This document shows positions 55,661-64,000 of a stretch of DNA of 64,000 bases, piece after piece. This stretch comes from Apricaphanius iberus (lineage: Eukaryota > Chordata > Actinopteri > Cyprinodontiformes > Aphaniidae). Position 1 is the first letter of the stretch, and every line of letters starts with the position of its first letter. The stretch is from contig JAPXFQ010002640.1 in assembly GCA_028564705.1 (NCBI GenBank), forward strand, positions 1,506,501 through 1,570,500, written 5' to 3'. A program made the position numbers and the translations under genes. The notes under the pieces were generated by a model, which had not been told where the DNA came from, ran no database searches, and saw nothing but the letters and a program-made list of their open reading frames with translations.

Positions 55661-57830
55661 CATCCCCCCCCCATCCCAATCTACTCTATAAGAAGCCTAA
55701 GAAGGATGAATATTCTCAATCTGGGATAGCTTCATTTAACACTCCTCTGAGATGACCGTCATAATTACTCTGATGAATAATTCCCCACGTTATCTAAAGA
55801 CACAGATGAGCCTGAGGAAAATGAACGCAGACCTACTTTAAGCTAATTTGTTCAGGCCTTCACAACTGTAAGGTTACAGCGATGCCTCAGATCCCCATAG
55901 ACTGATATAAACTTGGCAAAAGCCAGTCATCCTCCTCCAAAAGGTTACATTCCCACTACCACACATCAAGGTCATTAATTAGCATGTTTATGTTCCGGCC
56001 TTTTGAGCAAGCTGCTAGTATTTCACTTAGTCTTGAAATGTTAGTCTTTAAAAATATGTAAACAAGTATGACATTTACACCAACACTACGTAGCACAAAC
56101 AGGCCTGACATAAAAATATGATAACCATTTATTAATTTTCCACCATTTAGACACAGTCAGAGTTAGAGCACAAATACTGGAGCATCCATCTAGCTTTGAA
56201 CGAATACGTGTTGATCGTTTATGCAAAAATGTCAAATTATTAGGGAATACATTGGTGCCTTACATAAAACTGCAGGAGTTGCTTTTTTATTAGGTGACTG
56301 GAAGCCACCATGCTTATTTGAAATAATATTAATTTTAGCTGCAATTTAAATAATTAGCCATGCAATAAAGAAGACAAATATTTACTCAACTGTAAAGCTA
56401 GGCACGAAGGAAAGCAAACTGGTTGCCAGTAACAACCACATAAAAAATAGCTTCCTAAGATATGTATCTGCCAGGTGGATAATGCAAGCTTCTTGCTAGA
56501 CCACAGACTCTCATGAAGTACCTGCTTGAGTTTCTGAAAGCCACTTCCTGGCTACAGACAGACCGACAGCAGTGCTGCTGAAAAATGTGCAGCAAGACAA
56601 TATCCTGTGAGATGAGCTCACCGCAGCCTTCAAGTGACACGACGCAAAGAACGTCAAGAGATTTTACAATATGACACTTACAAATATTGCTTTGAAATGA
56701 CTTCAAGAAGATGCTAATTCAATTTTCACATCAACGACAAAGGCAGAAACGACTTGCTGGAATAAGTAAAACATGATTTTTGATTTCTAACCCCTGACCG
56801 CATTTACCTTTCCCTTCTACAGTGGAGTTGAAGTGTGAAAGCTGAAGTGAAGTTTTTTTGGTTTAAAAACAGCTGAGGGCCCAGAAAGAGCAGCAACCTG
56901 ATGAACAAGCCCACTGACTGCTGACATAGTTTGCCTAAATATTTGCGTAATGTTGCACCATCTATACTTACCAGCTCTGAAATAACAGCAGGTTAATGCA
57001 GACTGTTTTGCTGTATACCTCCTTTCGTCGAAAATATAGAAAGTTAGAACTAGCATCTGATGAAGTGCTTGAATATGAAAATATGCATAATAAAAATAAA
57101 AAAACTCAGACCGGAAGCTTCTTTACATCAGGTTGTTTCAAATGAGACGTTGCATAACTTCTTTAAGTCTGTGGTAAAGGTTACAGCATCAGAGACAGTG
57201 ATTTACGGTGTGTGGCCCAACAGAAAATTTAACAAAGAAAGAAAAATACTTTTTGGTATACACTGCACTGGCTGCGTTTGTTTGGATTATTATTTTACAA
57301 ACTACCACCACCCAGCAACAATTAGATTATTTCAGAATGTGAGTATCAGACTATTCAGCCTGTTTTGCAAAACACTTTATTCTAAGGTAGGGAGGGACCT
57401 CCGTGTCCATCAACGTTTGTAAAAGTAGACTGTGTTTGGAAAGGCAATTGAGGTGTCACCGTTCACTATACCAGCATGTTAACATTGTAAAATATTAGTA
57501 AAAAAAACATTGTCAAATAGAGCAGCCAAATAAAGAGGAACAAATGAGAAAAAAACAAATGTGTGATATTTCACACATTGTTAAAATAACACGTTAAGAG
57601 TTATTCATGATATATCTTAGAATTGACATGCATCATGCATTATTATAAACATTTAAAGATTATTGGCAGTAAAACATGTCCTGGTTGCAATGGACCTAAA
57701 TTTTATTTCATTTGTTTGGATTTTGGGTACCAATCAAGCACTAGATGGCACCCACCACAGGGAGATTTCATACCTACTTTAACAGATCTCAATGACTCGA
57801 TTTTTCAATAAATTTGCTTTGGTCTCCACT
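55661..57830. other. erbin 5' intron, unannotated stretch
   Basis: No gene supported. The 120-codon plus frame at 57060-57422 shows no family features. Confidence 0.4.
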
Positions 57831-58870
57831 AAGGCTGGGTGATAACAGCTAAAATTAATATCTCTGTATTTTTTACTTTGAATCGTGTCATTTTTTGTAG
57901 TCAATGTCTGGTAGTGGCCAAATTTACATAGTTTTCTTTAAAATGTGAAAAATGTGTGTGGTTTCTTGCTATTGAGCGGCTTTTAACAGCCTTTTAATTC
58001 AGTGTTTGATTCCCACTCCTTTCTGTATTTCTTAAGAGTCCAGTTTAAACTCAAGAAGTGATCACACAGACCAGATGAGGAAGTGACGGCGGCTTAGTGA
58101 AATAGGTGATTCTTTGTGCAGTCGTTTTAGACCAAAAATATTTTACATCGGAGCACAGTGGGGAACAGGCGGCGGCTACAAGCGCTGCATCAAACTCCGT
58201 TGCTACAGTAGCAAACATACATGCTCCATGTTAAGAGTCCAAGTATCCAATAACACCATAAAAAGTCACTATTTGTCACTAGTTGCATTTTTCTGAAAAA
58301 CAGTCTGTAGAGGAGTCTGAACTCTTAAATATAAATATAGCTACAGAGTTGCTGCGTTAGCAGCACTTCCCCCTCTACCACATGACTGCGTAGTCACGTG
58401 ACCCAAGCAAATACTCATTTCTTAAAGGGGCATTGTAAGCTAAAACACATCTTTTGATTTTAGTTTTTTTTACATCCCGAATTTCTCGGCACTTCAGCTA
58501 TCCGTTCTGCCAACGGTTATGATATGATGGTTATGATAGCTTATGCTATCAGAGTTGCCAACGGTTAGCTTATGCTATCAGAGTTGCCAACGGTCAGCTT
58601 ATGCTATCAGAGTTGCCAACGGTCAACTAGCAGTTTCAAACTGCTCCAGCCAGTGCAAGACACAAAATCAATACAGCCTTCCTGTAGCCGGTCGCAAGTC
58701 AAAGTAGGCAGGACCATGAAGGCTAGTTTTCTCTGTGATGTAGAAGAGACTAGGTTTTTCTGACTTGCTTGCTTTTGCAGTCCATCTCCTTTGTGGCTAA
58801 CAAAGGAGATTGGGGTTGGAGAAAATATGAATATGTAGCACGCATACACAGAGTGAACGATCAAATTTGA
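57831..58870. mobile_element. repeat region with GGCTGGGTGATA end
   Basis: Starts TAAGGCTGGGTGATAACAGC. From about 58424 it holds a second element type (TTAAAGGGGCATTGTAAGCT). It includes the 29-bp triplication at 58539-58625. Boundaries uncertain; probably two or more decayed elements. Confidence 0.4.
58539..58625. repeat. 29-bp minisatellite, three units
   Basis: Unit GCTTATGCTATCAGAGTTGC plus CAACGGTTA, at 58539-58567, 58568-58596 and 58597-58625. Units 2 and 3 are identical (ending GGTCA) and differ from unit 1 at one base. Confidence 0.95.
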
Positions 58871-60450
58871 AAAACAACATGTAATACTCTCTCAGGGGAT
58901 GAAAGCACAATATTTTAATATTAAATATGCAGCATTATAAAGACATTCAGTTGTGCTATTTTTGTTGATGTTTTTATTAGCTTTACCATCTCAGACACCA
59001 AAATGTATTTCAGGTATGAGCATCAAAAGGCAAACTCAATGGCAGAGAGTGAACGCATAGAATTCAAATTATTTTGCACACCAAATTATGCATCAGTCCC
59101 TTGTTTCAAAATCACATATGATAACTGCTATAATGTGCAGCTTTAATTTCAAATCATTTTCCATAATCTGCTTTTTTGCTTTGTAAGAAAAACATGGTTG
59201 TAAAAAATCTCAGCGGTTTGATCAGGATGTTTTTAATGAGGTGACTGGTCCAAATTGGGATCAGAATCATAAGGAATAGAAACTAGGTATGAAACACAAT
59301 CTACAGAATATTAATCTGGTTAATCCGAGCATTTTGAGCACAGAAAAATAAACTGATATACTTACATTATTGAACCAGAGATTAAAAAAAGTGAAAAAAA
59401 CAAGAATGTTTAACAGCTCATTACCAGCAATGAGTAATACACAAAGCACTGTTTTTCACACCATTGACTTTAAAGCCATTTATAATATGTATTTATTATT
59501 TCCTATGTATGGGTTTTTAATAAACCACACTGTAAGGAGGAAGGCGAGGAAAAAAGATACAAAACAAACTGATGAGTTCAAGTACAAACAAACAATGAAT
59601 GTTGTCTGATCTTGAACTCGTTCAAGCAAAAAAAGCCCTCAAGGTAGATCTAATGATCTAGGTCATCCCCATACATGCCCAGAAAAAAAAAGAAATAAAG
59701 GACAGTGAAACAATGGTACACTAGTTGGACGGAGACAAAAGCATTAAATAGGTGAAAACACAAAGCTCCTTAAAAAACGCTTCTTGGTTACCATGTTAAA
59801 GGAGGATTCTCAAGCCATAATGGAGGAACTGAACCAGCAGTCTGACACAGTTGCTTGTTTGTTTGTTCCTAAATGCGGATGAAATAAACCGAGGGAATGT
59901 GATGCGTTTTGCCAAGATTCAATAACCAGGTCAGACATAATCAGGTCAGAGCTATGCATCCATAGAGACATCGTAGATCATCTCTCTGCTCCCATCCTGA
60001 AGGAAGCTGAGATGAAGAGGATTTCTCTTAACTATCTAGTCTTTGGATGAAATGAAATGAAATCATGCACATTAGCTGAAATCGTTTGACTTAAAAATAT
60101 TTTTTTTATCTTCAAATACAACAAAGTAATCTTAGAATAACTATTCATAAAAAAAACACGGTTAAATGAAAGAGTTTTGGAGCAGATAATGCCTTATGAC
60201 AGGCAGCAAATCTCCTTTATTGACTCCCATTATATGGATATACGCTGATCGAGACTGGATATTAACTTCTGCCAAGTGGCTCCAAACTTGTCTGGGTGAG
60301 CAAATGAATCTAATATTTGCTAAAAAATAACATCCAGGTTGAAAAAAACAATGTAACCTACTAAGTGAGATCTTGCATGGAGCCCCAGGTTGAGGGTCAG
60401 TGATCTTGTATACATTCCATTTTATAATTATAATAACTTTCTCATAATTT
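58871..60450. other. erbin 5' intron, unannotated stretch
   Basis: No gene or clear repeat recognised in 1.6 kb. Confidence 0.4.
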
Positions 60451-60454
60451 TTAA

Positions 60455-60885
60455 CAGTTGATTTCTTCTCCCCAAATTGTTTGCCTTTGTAGATTGGCTC
60501 ATACCAGTCTTGTGCAGGTGTACAATATTGTCCCTGGTGTCCTTGGACAGCTCTCTGGTCCTGGCTGTGGTGAAGGTAAGGTTCTGAATGTTTCGGGGTG
60601 TGGACATGTGTCTTTTATAGAAATTAGTTTAAACAGGTCACCCAGGCAATGAGCGGAGGACAAAAGAGTTTCTTAAAGTAGTAACATGTCTGAGAATAGC
60701 AGAATTCTTGTTTGTAGGAGTTAAATACTTATTTTCTCCACCATTTTTAAAATAAATTTAAAAAAACAACAACAAACAATTGGTATATTGGATTTTTCAT
60801 ACATTCAGTTTCTCACAGTTTAAGTATACCTATGATGAAAATTATAGATCTCCCATCTTTTTTGGCTGTAGATCTATAGATCATT
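60455..60885. mobile_element. Tc1-like 3' terminal fragment
   Basis: Contains GTGTACAATATTGTCCCTGG, then CTTGGACAGCTCTCTGGTCC, AATACTTATTTTCTCCACCA and ACCTATGATGAAAATTATAG then CTCCCATCTTTTTT. These are the arm motifs of the same Tc1 family as at 8465-9770, here antisense at the left and terminal at the right. Transposase mostly lost. Confidence 0.75.
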
Positions 60886-60971
60886 AGTTCATTATACTAA
60901 CCAAAAGAATGCTAAACAAGTTGGAAAACTGAATTCCGTCACACAAAAGAGGTCTATAAGAAGGAAGCAAC

Positions 60972-61148
60972 CAGGGGCGTCACGTGGCGTAGTGGTTAGC
61001 ACGGGTGCCCCCTGTGCAGAGGCTTCAAGTTTTCTATGCAGCTGTCCCTGGTTCCAGGTGACATTTGCCGTGTTTTTCACCCCACCTCTCTCCCGCTTTA
61101 AAATCCTGTTCTGTCAAATAAAGGCCACCTAGGCCCAAAAAACGTAAA
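60972..61148 (+). mobile_element. tRNA-derived SINE
   Basis: Head GGGGCGTCACGTGGCGTAGTGGTTAGCAC carries a pol III A box (TGGCGTAGTGG, 60985-60995). The B box is degenerate (TGGTTCCAGG near 61048). The tail CTGTCAAATAAAGGCCACCT then AGGCCCAAAAAA is the typical 3' end of a widespread fish SINE. Confidence 0.75.
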
Positions 61149-61389
61149 CAAAAATTTGAATTAAAACCTTTCCCATGACATTCCAAATGAAGATTTGTGT
61201 TAAAATGTATCAGTAAAGAAGGAAGTAAAAATGAACTCACTATTTAAAAGTTCTGTATGAATGACTCTACAGAACGAAGAACCATTTAAATAAGCTATCA
61301 CTAATACATCGTCATGTAAAAAAGGACAAGATGGAAAAGATTTATTAATGGAACGTTTTTTGTGACAGATTAACTATCTGGGTTTACTC

Positions 61390-61680
61390 AACAAAATTTC
61401 AATCGAACGCAACTGGACTTGGTAATTTGTCTTCGAAGACGTTTCACCTCTTATCCAAGAGGCTTCATCAGTTCATGCTCGCCGCTGACCAGGGTGGGAC
61501 TGGTCCAACTAACTGGTGTGGAGACTCAGCTATTTAACCTCTTGGAGGGCTTTTACAAGACTGATGATGTCATTGGATCCTTTGTGCTCCATTTCTTAAC
61601 GACGGTTAACCCCGCTAAGTTATTGCTGGAAGCTGCCGCCTGTTCCCACCTGTGCTCCGATGTAAAATATGTTGTCTAAA
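61390..61680 (-). mobile_element. Penelope-like element terminal fragment
   Basis: Identified through the hammerhead-like motif (next entry), which is known to lie in the flanking repeats of Penelope-like retroelements. The rest of the fragment (GGAGACTCAGCTATTTAACC, TGATGATGTCATTGGATCCT) is a common interspersed pattern in fish. No reverse transcriptase remains. The 86-codon plus frame here is spurious. Confidence 0.5.
61431..61474 (-). ncRNA. minimal hammerhead-ribozyme-like motif
   Basis: On the minus strand: CUGAUGA (complement of 61465-61471), then a stem II hairpin with arms CCUCUU and AAGAGG and loop GGAU, then GAAAC (complement of 61441-61445), immediately followed by the cleavage triplet GUC (61438-61440). 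Stem I can form from GAA before and UUC after the core. Stem III is only self-complementary ACGU without a loop, which fits the known dimer-type hammerheads of Penelope-like elements. One extra A follows CUGAUGA. Activity is not shown. Confidence 0.6.
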
Positions 61681-61869
61681 ATAAAGGACTGCTCACTAAA
61701 ATGACCTATTTCTCTAAGACCACGTCACTTTCTCATCTTATCTGGTGTGTATGATCCCTTCTGAGTTTAAACTGGACTCTAACACACACAGAAAGGAGTG
61801 GGAATCAAACACTGGATTAAAAGGCTGTTTGAAGCCGTTCAATAGCAAGAAGCCAGCACATTTTAATTT

Positions 61870-62043
61870 TTTTTTTTTTTTTTTTAGATCATCATCTAAA
61901 TTTGGCCACCACCGGACATATAGACTATAGAAAAGAAGGGGGGGGAGGGGTGATGTGGTCCTTGTTATCATCCACCAGTCATCGAGGTAAATTGCTCAAT
62001 ATACTGTGATTTAAATTTTGGCTCATATCACCCAGCCCTACCT
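61870..62043. mobile_element. MITE fragment ending TATCACCCAGCCCTA
   Basis: Right terminus is the complement of TAGGGCTGGGTGATA. The left part begins in a T run (61867-61885). Same terminal class as at 41978, 52329 and 57831. Confidence 0.5.
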
Positions 62044-63218
62044 AAAACTATGGGAAATATTTAAATGTTCACACATAAATACAATGAAAACTGCACACGC
62101 TTGGCAAAAAAAGAAAGAACAAAAGACGTGTTTTCAAGAAGATCATAAAGTACGATTTTATGATCATTCAACTTGACATAGATCGTACCTTCTTCAGTTT
62201 CCACTGAAGAGTGTACACAGTCACCACAGGGCGGGTTCAACTATTTATCACGACTTCAATTGTGAAACAGCAAAACAACACTTCCTTGAGTGTTTTTGTC
62301 AAATTACCAATGATTTATTAGACCCATATTTAAAAAGTAATATACGAGGGCAGAGCGGCTAACAAGTGCAGAGCACGGTTTAATTTTAAGTGTTAATAAA
62401 GTGGAGCATGTATTCATTAGACATGCATATAGTATGAGATGGTCAGACACAAAGGAGATATCAGTGGCTTAGCTATTAGGACTTGTGATGGACTTTGAAA
62501 CAAGATCATAAAGCAAGTGGGTCATGGAATACAGCCATAAGTGAGTGGAGCTCAAAAGTGTTTTAAAATCTGTCAGGTGACAATAAATAACACTTTAAGC
62601 AAACATTGGTCTTGGATCAAGCAGGGCTGCACAACTTTTTAAAAATATAACATTGCCAGTTTGGTGTGGCCCATTATAAAACTGCAAAGGAGTAGTTGGA
62701 ATACAAAATCCTTGATATTCTGCTGCCACAAACTCAAAGTCTTTTCTGAACCTGTGTGTGAACAAATGCCCAATTATTAAATTGAACACCAACTATTCTG
62801 TTGTGTTCAAGTTATTCTGACGTTTACACCTTGATTTTGACTGAAGGAAAGCCACAGATAGACAACCTCTGACATAAACTGTAGAAAACGTCACATACTG
62901 TGCAGAGACGTTTTTCAGGCATTTAGAACTAGATACATTTCACATGAGGGAGTGATGATAACACATGGGTGTGGCAAAAAGTAAGTTTGTAATTTTTATA
63001 AGATCAAATTGGAAAGCCAGCAGATTGCATCAAGTCATTGACCTGCAGCATTTACTTCTCCAGAACGAACATGCAGCATGAGTAACTGAGCAAGATAATT
63101 GCTAAAATAGCAATTAGATCAGGAATTATCACAAATCAACTATAATTAAGGCGACAACAAGAAAACTAAATAAGCAACGCAAATAACCAGCATGAAACGA
63201 CCGGTTTGCCTTTCATAC
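62044..63218. other. erbin 5' intron downstream of candidate 5' UTR exon
   Basis: No gene or clear element recognised. Confidence 0.4.
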
Positions 63219-63290
63219 CTTGTCATTTATGATTTAAGGGCCTGGATCCCAGTGGGTGGCTGATGACAGATCCAACAACACGTTGATTAC
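63219..63290 (-). other. erbin: candidate erbin non-coding 5' UTR exon
   Basis: A 72-nt minus-strand segment bounded by a strong acceptor (TTTTTCACCCTCAG) and a consensus donor (AAG|GTATGA). It is non-repetitive and moderately GC-rich within TE-laden intron sequence. Coding exon 1 begins with only 9 nt of 5' UTR after its acceptor, so at least one upstream non-coding exon must exist. The segment has no long frame and one ATG, close to the donor. Inference only: it could instead be an unrelated exon or a decoy. Confidence 0.5.
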
Positions 63291-64000
63291 CTGAGGGTGA
63301 AAAATTAGATAAAACATCAGAAAAACACAACTCCAGGGCAAATATTTTTTTAAAATGTATCATTTATCATCAGACCAGCAGATTTTGCAGCATTATTCTC
63401 CATATAAAGCAGAAGCCACAAAACAGCTTTGAAACTAACTGTGTTGCAAACTTCAACACATTTGATGTTTCACACTTAATATAGTAAAATTCCACAATAT
63501 CACTAAATAATTTTGACCCTTTATCGAAAAACTTCTGCTATGTATAGACTGTCCCTTTTTCTATCTGTTAAAAAAAGCTGTTTGGGAAACCTGGTAATAT
63601 CAAATTGATTAAGCTTGGTAAAAGTGGGCCTGTTCAATTGTTAAGCTTCAAGTTTGTTAGCCATCAAATTCAACCAACATTTATTTAATTGAACTGTAGG
63701 TTTAAGAGATACTTTTCGTTTTCGGGGGACAATCAGGAGTTAATATAAGGACCCAGTCGGCAAATGCTGGAGAGCCGATATATAATGTGATGAAAATAGG
63801 ACAGCAAAGTCTCTCAAAAAAAAAAAAAAAACAACCCAAGAAGTTGTAGAAACCCCAATATGGTCTCACTTCTCAAGTCAGAAAACTTATTTATGTAGTA
63901 GTATATAATCGTTAGGAGCTGCTGTTATTAAAACGTGTGCTGCCGTTGACTTGTGGCCCTTGTAAACAAATGAGGTCTCAACCTCAACTGGTCTTTAACT
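63291..64000. other. right edge of window, presumed further erbin 5' intron
   Basis: No exon or promoter seen; one A run at 63817-63831. The erbin promoter presumably lies beyond 64000. Confidence 0.35.

Noticed and set aside
61419..61679. 86-codon plus frame MVICLRRRFTSYPRGF...
   Set aside because: It is the complement of the Penelope-like fragment with the hammerhead-like motif; not a coding gene.
1..64000. CRISPR arrays, prokaryotic operons, phage or plasmid systems
   Set aside because: No regularly spaced identical repeats, ribosome binding sites or compact gene packing; the sequence is a vertebrate intron-exon landscape.

Overview
This is a piece of a vertebrate nuclear genome, almost certainly a ray-finned (teleost) fish. 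It is AT-rich and intron-rich. It is littered with decayed Tc1-like transposons and short inverted-repeat elements of types that are abundant in teleosts. The species cannot be read from the sequence.

One protein-coding gene fills most of the window, on the minus strand: the orthologue of erbin (ERBB2-interacting protein, LAP family: N-terminal leucine-rich repeats plus one C-terminal PDZ domain). I traced 24 coding exons from the start codon at 39597-39599 down to the TAG at 4758-4760. All exon phases agree. The exons sum to 4152 nt, or 1383 residues, close to the roughly 1400 residues I recall for human ERBIN. Exons 1-13 encode the palmitoylatable N-terminus and the LRR array. Exons 14-15 encode the conserved LAP segment after the LRRs. 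Exons 16-19, including one 1.5-kb exon, encode the disordered middle. Exon 20 is a frame-neutral cassette candidate. Exons 21-24 encode the linker and a class I PDZ domain. The 3' UTR probably runs from 4757 to about 2345.

Upstream of the first coding exon (39600-64000) there is no further coding sequence. This looks like one very long 5' intron. A well-bounded candidate non-coding 5' UTR exon lies at 63219-63290, so the promoter and first exon are probably beyond the right edge.

The introns hold the rest: several Tc1-like families, hAT-type and other MITEs, a piggyBac-like fragment, an L1 3' end, LINE tails, two tRNA-like SINE segments, microsatellites, and a Penelope-type fragment with a hammerhead-ribozyme-like core at 61431-61474. 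Some insertions are nested. One element family occurs twice in direct orientation 3.8 kb apart (47398-48872 and 51234-52320).

The left 2.3 kb (1-2344) lies downstream of erbin and holds no gene I can support. No prokaryotic system, CRISPR array, rRNA or functional tRNA gene was seen.
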